Source: Nipponacmea schrenckii (taxonomy: Eukaryota; Mollusca; Gastropoda; Lottiidae). Taken from it: 64,000 nt of DNA. Shown piece after piece: positions 46,168 through 57,500 of this stretch. The DNA lies in assembly GCA_030562195.1 (NCBI GenBank), contig JAUJPP010000002.1, positions 1,674,001-1,738,000 of the forward strand, given 5' to 3'. The notes under the pieces were generated by a model. That model had not been told where the DNA came from. It saw only the letters and a list, made by a program, of their open reading frames with translations, and did no database searches. Position numbers and translations under genes: made by a program. Numbering within the stretch: the first letter of the stretch is position 1; the number at the start of each line of letters is the position of its first letter.

Positions 46168-46329
46168 GTTTGAATTATGCATGTAGTTTATTTTTTTTTA
46201 TAGATGATGATTATTGAAAGGGGTAAATTCACATAATTGAATATTTAAATTTGCATAAGGCAAAGCACTACATTTAATTAATAGACTGATAGTTAAGTTA
46301 AGTGAAGCTTAGAAAGTCAACACCTCTGT

Positions 46330-46335
46330 AATAAA
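46330..46335 (+). terminator. Candidate polyadenylation signal AATAAA, mannosidase gene
   Basis: First AATAAA downstream of the stop codon, about 160 nt after it. Later hexamers exist, so its use is not certain. Confidence 0.35.
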
Positions 46336-49300
46336 TGGGTAAATTTGATTGGTTAAAAGTCACTGGATTATAACATGGATAAAGTTAAGTCAAGTCTGGG
46401 GAAGCTTAGTTAAGGCACAACTCTTGTTATAAGTTCTAATCAAAGGGGTAACGAAATTTTTTCTTCAAAACCAAAGAAGTTGTGAAAATAAAAGTGAAAT
46501 TGATGTGTCTTTCATCAAGGCTGGTCTCAGTGGGCCAGTAAATAGCAAGACACTGCTAATATATATGTATGTTATGTATAATTGGAATTATTCACTTCTT
46601 AAATTAAGAGGTTTTTCAAGTTGCCTGTGTACAGAATAGAGATTTGATTATTTTGTTTCATACCACTGGCATAAGATTTATGTTATGATTAGCCAAATGC
46701 ATCTAAAACTTTACACTACAGATCATTATCCATCCACCATTTTCCTAACATTGCTTGAAATATTTTTAAAAAAATAGGAGATATGGAAACATACTGATAT
46801 TTAACAGATATAGTCATATTGATCTATCTGAATCACTTTCAGAATGTCAATCTGAAGTCTGGGTTGTTTACAATTTAATTTATATGCTAGAGGCAGTACA
46901 ACTTTCAATGGCATGGATAGCTGGTAAAACAAGATATAGTATAGAGTATTGCAACAATATTTATGTATGTCCTGGACTGATGCAAAATATCAAGCAAACA
47001 GTCCACTTTACATTTAGGTAAAATAAATAGCAATTTTAACTATACAGAATAAATTCACATTGTGTTGAGTACTACTTAGACATCCTAAAAAATAGAATGG
47101 ACTGTTCATATTTATATTTTGAATGATACCTTGATATGAATAAATGTCTTTGCTTGACTATACTCGTCCACTATTTCCACTTTTCATCTCATTTGAAGTT
47201 TGTGTTCAAAAGTTGTGATTTGTTTGTAGTCTATTGAAGTATAATGTTGTTTTATGTTTAACCATTTGATAAATAAGGATAGTGCTTTAGTACTAAATGT
47301 AAGTGATATGTTAATTAGGGTACTTGTATCTATAAAACCAATAGAAACCTTCATAGTTCATGTGGTTAGTTTTGTTCTGTTTTTAGTCAATACATTATCA
47401 TGGAACAATTTAGTTCAAACTTTAACAGTCACGTTATTTGAAAAATCTGCTTGCTTGTCTAATGATTGAGTTCCCAGTCTGATGACTTTGAACAAGTCAA
47501 CCTCACTGAAAAAATCCAGTTGATCCAGATATAGAAAGATTAATTCCAAGTGATTTGGCCAAGGAGCAACTGGTAGAAAGGATCCTTAACTGTGAACCTA
47601 AGTTGTTATCCTTATAAATTTAGATTTAAGTTTTTCTTTATCATTTAGATTAAAATACAACTGGATATATCAGTCCTTAGATGGCATATTCTAGGCACAA
47701 GTTATAGCAAAATAAGACAGTTATTATAATAAAACTGAAAATCACATTGAAAGAAACATAAATTCTAGAAGTATCTGTCCATAATAATGGTCTTATATGA
47801 TATATGATATTTTGTTCATTAATGTTATAACTGCCCTCATAGTTTGAGCTTAGAACACAACTTTTTTAATCAAAATCAAAACCAACTCACTGTTTTAGTG
47901 GGACTAGGCTACAGTACAAGGTAATACAAGCTTAATATAAATATCCTGAAATTTCCAGAATGTTTGTTTCTCCATCTTATTGGTTAAGCTTTAATAGAAT
48001 TTGTAATTATTACATGAAGACATTGGTGAGATGGTGTTCAGGTTGTTATGGATGTGAATAAAAATCTCTATGAGTAGTTGAACTATATTTGTAAAACTTG
48101 TTTTATAATGCATGAATGATGAAATATGAATATGAAAACAGAACCTAGGTAAACTGCATCCATGCTGAAGTTACCCAAGTAGAACTTATTCATGTTTCTA
48201 AATTTAGAACGTTTATTTTAAGACTTACACTTAGGGCCATTATTGTTGGAAAGCTTTTCAGTTGTACATGAAATAATAACTATCTAGGCCAAATATTGTT
48301 TATGTAAATAACATATATTTATTATGATGTATATAACGTAAATACTACTATTTTGTCTGTATATGTAATGTCATTGAATTGCAGGTTTTTCGATGACCCA
48401 TGACATTGCAAAATGACAGAATATAAATACCAAATCATGTCTAATTAGAAAACACAAAACTCAATATAAAGAGGCTTTACAGTCTGTTTTATAGGCTTTA
48501 TTTTATGATATTTAATCCTAGTCTGAAAGAGCAGCTAAAAATTAAACAACTTGTGAAAACTGTGCAAATTGGACGAAATGAAAATGCAAAAAGATAAAAA
48601 AGGGTTATTTTCTATATTTTCTTCAATGGAAAAACCTTTCACAGTGCTATCAAGAATTTGTGTGGAATAGGAGAAGGAAGAACTCACAAATCTTGTTATT
48701 TTGAAGCTAGCCCATTTAATTGTTATCGACTTTTGATAGTTTGCATTTGATGTTTCGAGTGTGTGTACGTTACTATCCTATTTGTTTCTTATTCTTTCCA
48801 TAAACCATGATATAATTAATTTGTGTCAATCAAATTTGCACTAGGATTCAAAAGAGGTTTTACTTCCTATATATGTTTATCAGAGTCGCTATTTTTTTTC
48901 TCATACCATTTTAGGTTATTTTGAAAAATGCTTAATCAATTTTTTAAGCGTTTTTCAATAATGAAATGCATTTTCATAGATAATTACTTACTTTTTTTTA
49001 TATTTATTTAATTTTTTTTTATGTTATATTGACTGATGAATAGAGCTCTTATTGGTCAAGTTTCAAACATTTTCAAATTTTATGCTCCATCCTAAGACCT
49101 ATTATCCCTTTTAAAATTGTGTTTTCTTTAATTCCAAAAAGAATGGAACATATTATCGCAAGTCTATTTACTATTGGCTTCAATACAAAAATTTCTAATG
49201 ACTTTTTAATTTGGTTAAGGTTCTTCTGGATGGTGTAAAAAGTAAATTTAATAGTGTTCCATGATTAAACATTACAAGGTCCTAAAACCTCTTTTAGATT

Positions 49301-49609
49301 ATAGATGGTGAATTTTTAATGTCTGTATTCACAAGTTCATTATTCTAATGTCTGTTAGAGAGAGGGTTTCTATTATTATTCCCCAGTTCCATTCATACAT
49401 GTAGATAACTTTAATTTATTCAATCACTAGGATTTTAATCAAGGATATTTTGCTTTGTAATTAATTGTAATGTACTTTTTACAAGTCAATTTTTAATTTT
49501 TGTTTGTTGATTAAATATTTCTATTTTTAGTTGTTTTTTTTACATTTATCTAATGGATCTAACAAATGATTCAGGCACATAAACTAACACCTAATATTTT
49601 TTTAAATAG

Positions 49610-49920
49610 CAAATGCCATCATAATACGCCCACATTTGTAATGCCAATAATTTGTCAAGTTGGTTAACAAGAGTTATCAGTAAATAAATGATTTTTCTGA
49701 TTTTCTATAGGGTTCATGCTTACCAGCTCTATCGTATCTACAAAGAATTCAAGAACAAGGGCAATAAATATTTTTCAATTGGTCAGATACGAAGTATCAC
49801 ACCAAGTTTCTTTCAAATCCATTAAGAAACCAGCTCTCTATCGTGTCTTTTATAAATTAAACGCATTTTCAAGAACAAGGGCAATAACTCGTCCAAAGAT
49901 TGAACGTGTTTTCTAGACAT
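49610..49920 (+). repeat. Dispersed retroposon-like repeat with internal duplication
   Basis: 'caagaacaagggcaataa' occurs at 49752 and 49872, flanking 'caccaagtttctttcaaatcc' and 'accagctctctatcgtgtc'. The same strings occur in reduced form at 3290-3425, and 'ataatacgcccacatt' precedes this copy. The 66-residue frame inside it is not a gene. Confidence 0.55.
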
Positions 49921-50967
49921 GGACAATATTATTTTGTCGACTGATGAGTAAATACGTAGCCTAGGCCTAAAAACCTAATAACAAACATAGTTGCAAAAAA
50001 AAAACAGGCAGAGCCTTTTGACGGACAACTAGCCTAAATAATAATGATGTTTAATATTTATTTTATGTGATTAGATTAGGCTAAAAATCGAAATCAAACA
50101 TAATGCTTTAGCTGAGAGCCAGTGCAGAGAGAGGTCTATAACACTCGCCCACAGGTAATTTGGATAACACGAAAACTTCGGTGATCTTCGGCTCTCTCCG
50201 TTTGTCATTAGCCTTGGTTCGACTTGCCGAAATAGCGAAAGGTGGAAAAGGTAGACAAATCTCTTGGATGGGAGTTTTGGATTCAATTTAAGACAAAGAA
50301 ACCCAGTTTATGTACAAATTTAAAATCGCAATATTGACCAGACTCCCAGTAACAGTAACAAAAGAGTCATGCGCGATAATGTTGCGTGACGGTTAAAATA
50401 AGGATTACTTTTGAACGGAACCTGAAAGTACAACGAGGCTTCGTCCATTTTGAAAGTGGTCAGGCGAGTCGAATGTTAACCATCTAAAATTTGCATTATT
50501 AGGTTCGGAAAACAGGACTTAGTAATATCTGTGTTGTTTTCTATTAAGATCGATTGAAGCGGTTTGGTTGTAAGATATTTGAATTTGTCTAGATCACTTA
50601 ATTTGATTACAAAATCTTGCTTCAACCACAGCAATTTATCAACAGAAATTTTGAATTGTGCTGTTGCCCAGCCTGAACTTCGTCTGTAAAAAAGTATAAC
50701 GTAATTTATGGATACCTAAGGATTGAGAGTTCTAGAGTTTGAATTCGGCTAGGTTTAATCAAATACTTATTTGACCAACGGAGGAATATATTTGTGACCG
50801 ATATACGCAGTTGAGACAATCAGTTCTACTTGTAACTTATAATAGATCTAGGCCCAAGTCAAACTCAACAAAGAAGATATTTTTATAATCTTAAATAGAT
50901 TTTCATTGTGTCCACTCTTCACTAGCTGGTCAGCCTTGATTTGAAGATTCCATAATAGATTTTTGTG

Positions 50968-51269
50968 GTAAGTTACTATAGTTATGGTGGTTATCTTAAT
51001 TTACTAAGTTTTGTTGCTTAAATTGCATGAAATCCTGAGAATATTTTGATTTTCTACAATTAAGCCATAATTCATGAATGTTGGAATAATTAAGGCTTAT
51101 TTAACAGGTAAATTTACTGATTATATGTTATTTCTGGACAAAAACTATCATGTCTAGGCTTCTGTATGTGTAACGCATCTTCATTGAATTTTAATTTTAG
51201 TATAATCCGACCTAAAGTTCCATTCAATTTTCCATTTTTCATTTATTTATTTGGTTTTTTTCTTTTCAG
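50968..51269 (+). other. Probable 5'-UTR intron of akirin
   Basis: A consensus donor GTG|GTAAGT at 50968 pairs with an excellent acceptor (tttttttcttttcag, ending 51269) that lies 40 nt before the akirin start codon. This implies a non-coding first exon ending at 50967; its 5' end is not defined. Confidence 0.5.
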
Positions 51270-51309
51270 CCAGCTTTTTATTCAGTTACCAATATCTTTG
51301 TGTTAAGAA

Positions 51310-52795
51310 ATGGCTTGTGGAGCAACTTTAAAGCGTTCCCATGAATTTGATTCCTTACACAGTCCAGGTTCCCCAAAGAGAAGAAAATATGTCATGCCAA
51401 TATCAACACCTCCTGCAAAGCAAGCTAAATCACAATTTGTTGATGTATCAACTAAATTAACATCAGGTAGGTTAGATCAGCCAGTCAGGATTATTTTGTT
51501 TCTTCTATCAGCTTAAGCTTATATGTTATGATTTTTCTACTTGGATGAATTAATAATGGTATCATACACTATTTTCTGTCTTAAATTCATGGCTAATCCT
51601 AGCAGGTTTTCAATTGCAATGGTTAATACTTAAGAACCTTCTTATATTAGGTCTTAAAAAGGTCAAACTACCACATTTATTTAATCATTTCATTATTATT
51701 ATTTCAGAACAAATTGCATCAAGAATAAGTATGGAAATAAAACGATTGCAACGTCGACGTCAATTAAATTATCAAGGTCAAGACAATATTGAAAATCAGA
51801 ATTCACCACAACCCTCAACTTCAGAACAGACTTTTATTGGTTTCGACAGTTCAATTAATTCAAACCAAAACTTTACTTCACCCAAAAAAGATATACCCTT
51901 ATTCACTTTTAGACAAGTCAGTATGATATGTGATAGAATGATTAAGGACAGAGAAGAGCAAATACAGGTTCAATATGATAGCATCTTAGCATCCAAATTA
52001 GCAGGTAAATATTTGGTTGATGTTTAAATGATTTCTACCTTTAAGAATGGGTATAAAATTTATCAAACTGGTCAATAAAAGTATTTAACTACAGATATGA
52101 CGCCACTCTTTGAAGCCAGCAAACCTTTACCCAACATAATAATACTAGCCAATGGCCAAGAGTCCAATATTAACATCAATATTAGACTGCAACTGTTAGG
52201 GTTATTGTTGGCTGTTTTGTGTTAATCTGTATTTTAAGTTTGTTCATGAGTCTCAGGCTTGTCAATGCATCCTATTATAACGCAGCACTCTTACCTTATG
52301 TCAATGGTCATAATAAGATTAATTAACAAGCTTTCAATAATTGACCTGTGACTGAAAATATAAACATTTTGACATAGTGTTAACAAATTTTGGTTATCCT
52401 ACGAGGTAAGCTTATACCTTACTGAAATACAAAAATCCCAAATCCCTATACAGAGAAATACTCTGCCTTTATAATTGCAAATTTCTTAAATCATTTTTTT
52501 CTATTTGTCTTTTAGAACAGTATGAAGCATTTTTAAGATTTAATCATGATCAGTTACAAAAAAGATTTGGTGATGCCCCAATGAGTTGTAAGTAATGATT
52601 TTAAAATACAATTTTCAATTGGTGTTTTGTCTTATTTATCAGTGAAAATATTTATTAGGATAGAAGACTCATTGAGTAGCTATTGCCATTGTCAATAATA
52701 ATGAGCAATGCTGTTTACTTGAAGTTTTTGCTTAATATATTATGATATTGGGTTATGTAATGTTTGGTTATTTTTTCATTTCAGATGTGTCTTAA
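51310..52795 (+). CDS. akirin: Akirin, nuclear transcription cofactor
   Basis: Akirins are small nuclear proteins that bridge transcription factors (NF-kB/Relish, Twist) with chromatin remodelling and, in vertebrates, mediate proteasome nuclear import. Coding exons: 51310-51466, 51708-52004, 52516-52587 and 52785-52795; 537 nt, 178 residues, within the usual akirin size. The N-terminus MACGATLKR is nearly invariant in the family, followed by the basic nuclear localisation signal SPKRRK (residues 21-26). The middle has IKRLQRRRQL, and the C-terminal half has PLFTFRQVSMICDRMIKDRE, the conserved coiled region. The last exon encodes only the terminal YVS, the typical akirin ending. One gene is expected in invertebrates. 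An inverted-repeat element lies in the presumed 3' UTR. Identification is certain. Confidence 0.98.
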
Positions 52796-52820
52796 GGAAG
52801 GTGGAAGGAAGCCTATGACC

Positions 52821-53214
52821 TTAAAGGGACAAATTCATCAATTTCGGGGGTTGATTTTGGCCTGAATATATGTAAATAGTCTTGGGAAGTATAAAAATCA
52901 ATAGATTTCACATTTTATTGATTTCATTTTATCTTTCTCAAAATATGGGTATCCATGTTGAATGTCTTGTTAATATAGTGACATACAGACATCTTGAGTC
53001 TTATTTTATACAGGTGCCAGTCGCCAGACATGATAGACACATTCTTCAAAGCTTGGAAAAGTTACAAGTCTTTTCACTTTCAAACATAGATTATGGATAC
53101 ACAGCTCAAGAAGGCTCAAATTTTAATGGAAAGATGAGAATACTATGATTGATTAGCTTAGCCAAACAATTTCCTTATGCTTCACCACTGAAATTGCTGA
53201 GTCTGTCCCTTTAA
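52821..53214. mobile_element. TTAA-flanked inverted-repeat element in the akirin 3' UTR
   Basis: The left end TTAAAGGGACA and right end TGTCCCTTTAA are perfect 11-bp inverted repeats including the TTAA target; length 394 bp. It starts 25 nt after the akirin stop. The interior strings 'gggttgattttggcctgaat' and 'tgagtctgtccctttaa' have relatives at about 61190-61310. An 88-residue frame inside is not conserved coding sequence. Confidence 0.85.
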
Positions 53215-53296
53215 CAATGGTATGATTGTGTAAATACAAGATTGCAAGTTATACATATATGTGCATGAAGAAAAATTATTAAATTATTTTATTACA

Positions 53297-53302
53297 AATA
53301 AA
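53297..53302 (+). terminator. Polyadenylation signal AATAAA, akirin
   Basis: AATAAA about 500 nt after the stop and just beyond the inserted element, in 'attacaaataaagtggg'. If used, the inserted element is part of the mature 3' UTR. Confidence 0.5.
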
Positions 53303-54429
53303 GTGGGTTATTTTATTACATGATAATCTGATTCAAATACAGCGGTTTCATTATGTATAGGTTTCTTTCATACCCTTAACATATAACAGAAATTAGAATG
53401 AAACACCTGTTGAAGCCCACTGTTTAATGTGAATTTTCATTAAAAAAAAAAGAAGAGCATTTGATGTGTTGAAAACATAATCATAATGTTGTGAAATTAT
53501 TGTTTATGTGAAGTTTTCACAGAAAATATATAAGCTGGAGAATTTTGTATTTTATATGGGCTTACTTTCCCTCATTGGACACTGTAGACTTATCTGATGT
53601 GGAAAAGTTACCAACACATTTGAACTTTGACTTTGTGTCGATTACAAGCTGATATCTGGATACTTTGCCAGACAAGGTAACAATCACCCACTGACAGCTG
53701 TCAAAAACTAGATTCTTAGATTGTTATTAACATCAACTTGACCAAGATCTCATCAATAATAGTAGTACAGCTTACATTATATAAAGGATCACAACTTTAT
53801 GATAAACAACTTGTGGGTCTTCAACAATGTTCACTGTCAAATTTCACCTGATGATATCGAGTAGTGGGACTACTTATTAACCTTTGACCACATAATTAAG
53901 CAGTCAACAAATTAAAGAAATAGCAAACATCATCCTTCAATTGTATATTAAAAGAACAAGCATCCTTTTTTTTTATATAAACAATATATATTTACACTGG
54001 ATTGGGCAGCAGGCTATGCCTATATTAGCCCTCTCCAGAAAGATATCTGTGCATCGACAGGGAAATAAGACAAATATTATGGATACTTCTGTAGAATTTA
54101 TGTTTATCAATGTTTCAATGTGGTTCCTGCACCATCATTAGGAATATAATGATATATATTTTATTCCTGATAAAGGTGTGAGAACCACATGAAACATTGA
54201 AAGTAATATTTCCAATAAGCAAGCATAATATTATTTATTAATATTATTTATGTATATAAAATATGAGATGGTTCAGATTAGTCACATATTGCTGATTCTC
54301 TAGCCTCTGAATCCTAACATTGTCTTATTCCTCAAAGAATTATGACGAATGAGGGTGTGGTGTGAACACGTTTCATAGGCCTAACATTTATACATCAGAA
54401 ATGACAATTTGAACAAATCTTGATCGATA
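53303..54429. other. Convergent spacer between akirin and the TASOR-like gene
   Basis: No coding exon was recognised. The notable content is a long imperfect hairpin at 54107-54200 (listed separately) in otherwise AT-rich sequence. Confidence 0.6.
54107..54200. ncRNA. 94-nt near-perfect hairpin (pre-miRNA-like or tiny foldback element)
   Basis: The arm 'tcaatgtttcaatgtggttc' pairs with 'gaaccacatgaaacattga' apart from one bulged A. Pairing continues inward through 'ctgcaccatcattaggaata' against 'ttattcctgataaaggtgtga' with a few mismatches, leaving a loop of about a dozen nt. Total stem is about 38 bp. Size and shape fit a miRNA precursor on either strand, but no known miRNA seed is recognised and a small foldback transposon is an equal alternative. 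Confidence 0.4.
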
Positions 54430-54435
54430 TTTATT
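54430..54435 (-). terminator. Candidate polyadenylation signal, TASOR-like gene
   Basis: TTTATT on the + strand (AATAAA in the minus transcript) lies about 155 nt after the TAA stop at 54590. Confidence 0.4.
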
Positions 54436-54589
54436 TATAAGAATTGAACAACATTAAGAAATGAGGTACAAATCACAAACACATCACAAAATTACGGTAT
54501 AAGCACACTTCTTTAATAAAGTTATACAGCACTTAAAGTTTACCTGCACTTTAATCAGATAAAAATCACTGGTTTCTTTAACCACTAGT

Positions 54590-57500
54590 TTAACTTTCTA
54601 ATTCACTTCGGATGCGACATGTATGTTCGGTTAATTCAGATAGAAGACGATTCATATTTTTCATCTGAGAATTATCATAGTTCTTAACACTTTGGTTCAT
54701 ATGCTCTATACTTAAAATGTAATATTCTCGTGCTTTTTCTAAATGAACAAGTCTGTTTGGTTTCACACTACCAGTTAATGTTCGGATCAATATTTTCCTT
54801 TTGTTTAATAAATAGTTCAGATGATCAGCTAAATAAGACAGTCTGGATGATGGACTAGATAGGTTTTGTTTTTCTTTATAGGCATCAAGTACATCATGTT
54901 TGATTTTCAGTAAGGACTTGTATAACTGTTTGGTCAAAAACGTATTGAGATACATGAAACAGTCTCCTGTTGCATACAGACAGTTTTTTTCATAATCAAA
55001 AAGTAAGGAGGAAGGCAATCTTTGATTTGGTCTGTATAAGAAATATTGATCTTGCAATTCCATGATCAGTTCTGTTTCAACGTGTAGTAAGGCTGATCTC
55101 AAAGTTTCTTCATCTGGGGCATCAGATTTCTCATTACATAATAGATTTTGAGGTAAGTTTTCCAAACAATTGCGAATAATTGCTACTTCTTGTTTGACAC
55201 TGGTGTATTTGTTACTAGCAGGAGGTAAGGGGAAAGTGGGGCAACTATATTTCAATTTAATTATTCTCAAGCGTTCTTCATAAGTTTTAGATGCTTTAGG
55301 AACATCGGCCATCTTCTTATTTGAATTCTGGTAGGAATTCTGTGATTCTGTTATGTCTTCATTTCCTATTTTATTCAATGTGCTATCTTTAGAAGACATT
55401 GCAGTATTTTCTTCAGAATTCTGTGTAGGGGTGTATTCCTTTGAAGTATTTTTTGCAGAGTTCTGTGCAAGGGGGAATTCCGTTGCAGTATTTTCTGCAG
55501 AGTTCTGTGCATGGGTGAATTCCATTTTAGTATTTTCTGCAGAGTTCTGTTCAAGGGGGAATTCCATTGCTGTATTTTCTGCAGAGTTCGGTGAAGTGGT
55601 TAATTCCATTTTAGTATTTTCTGCAGAGTTCTGTGCAGGGGTGAATTCGATTGCAGTATTTTCTGCTGAGTTCTGTTCATGGGTAAATTCCATTGCAGTA
55701 TTTTCTGCAGAGTTCGGTGCATGGGTGAATTTCCATACAGTATTTTCTTTAGAGTCATGTGTAAATGCTGAGCTGCTTAAATATGATTTTTTTATTGAAT
55801 TGAAAGGTTTATCATCATTCACAGGATTCAAATCTACAGGACTTGGTAGCAGGTCTTTCAGCTGATTCAGATGGTCTGACTGACTAGGACTTCTATTACT
55901 ATTAACTGGTCTGCTTGGACTGCTTTCAAGTTCTTTGACACCAGATGTATAGTCCATATTCACTTCATTTTTTACATCTGAAGAACTGCTGAATGAATTG
56001 GATTCTTTGGTTTTACTGGGTGTTGTTTCACGGATGGAGAAGTTTTTATGGTAATCTTCCAATTCTTTGAAAGTCTGTTTTTCCTCCTGTACAAAGAAAT
56101 TTGTGTCTGTTTTTAAAGTGACCTTACTAGATGATTCTGAAACAGTGCTTTGTTTATCCGCCGATAAATCACACATCGGTATATCACTAGAACTCGGTTT
56201 ACTCACATTTAGATCTGTTCTCATGTCAATTATTAATTCATTAGAGTAATCATCATCATCATCATCATCATGTAAATCATTAGTACTGCAATCATTTGGT
56301 GCAGATGCAGCACTTGGTTCGTTTCTCACCATTTGTTGGTCACTCAACCAAGAAAACTTAGAATCAGATGAACTGGATTCAAAAATACTTTTTAATCGTT
56401 TAGCATCATCAACATCTTGATCATCATAAGAATTGCGCCTTTTGGCTGGAGAAATACCATCTGGTTTATTTTCGATTGAATCTGGTTCCATTTTTTCCTC
56501 ATTTCCTTTCACAGAATTGTCTTTGAATAAATCAATGTGTTCCAAATATTTCTTAACAGATTTATGTTTTTTATTTGAAATATAAGCTGCTAAATCATCC
56601 CTTTCCATAATGCAAGTTCTACAGTTAGTTAAACTGGCTTCAGCAACCTGAAAAGAGAAACAAAACCAAAAATAAGGTTAAAAAAAAACTATGCATGTTT
56701 AAGCCATCATTTGAATTATATTTTTTAGGCTTTTGGACTCCTTATATCCCTATTTTTTAGCTACAAATTCATCACCACTTGATAACCTTTCAAAATAACA
56801 TAGGTTCCTAACTACTATGGCATTGGCAATACCATTAATCACTGGATACTAGATACTAGTGACTCAGGTTAGGAACCAGGTATTAATTGGTCTGTATGTT
56901 TAATGTACAACAAGATGAATTAACAGATGATAGGTCTCATAATGATCATAACAACTAAACATCTTCCAAATTTAAAATCAATCATCATTTTAGATAAATA
57001 TCTTGCATTCTTACCTTTTTCAAATCAACTAGTTCCATTTTAGGTTGGAACTTAGAGTTCATCTTTTTTGTATCTTTATCTTGAACATTCCGATTCTCTT
57101 TCAGCCATTTTTCACACTGTTTCTGGCTTGAATAAAGCCCTGCAAGTTTTTGACTATACTGAATATTTGACTCATTACGGGCTACAGAATTGTCACTATT
57201 GGTTACGGGATGTTCACTAGTAGCTATAGGATGTTCACTATCAGCTGAATGGTTTTCACTTATGGTTACAGGATGTTCACTACTGGTTGAAGGGTTTTCA
57301 CTTTTGGTTACAGGATGTTCGCTACTAGCTGAACGATTTTCACTGCTGGCTTTAGGATGTTCACCACTGGTTACAGGATATTTATTTTTAGATATAGAAA
57401 GTTGGCTACTAGCTACAGAGTACTCACTGCTGAATACAAACTGATCATGTACCGTTAAATTGGTAGCAGATTGTTTGACGTTTGTTATAGGGTGTTCAAC

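Larger units (their letters stand above)
46168..51309. other. Mannosidase 3' region and spacer up to akirin
   Basis: The first AATAAA after the mannosidase stop is at 46330-46335; others lie near 47138 and 48057, so a long 3' UTR is possible. A further AAAGGGATAAT-type element end is visible near 49098-49114 and a retroposon-like repeat at 49615-49920. Bases 50100-50500 are richer in CpG than the surroundings and may hold the akirin promoter. No additional coding gene was recognised on either strand. Confidence 0.5.

Noticed and set aside
52882..53148. 88-residue + strand frame downstream of akirin
   Set aside because: Lies wholly inside the TTAA-flanked inverted-repeat element and shows no conserved motif.
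55353..55865. 170-residue + strand open frame
   Set aside because: It is the antisense of the NSAENT coding minisatellite in the TASOR-like exon.
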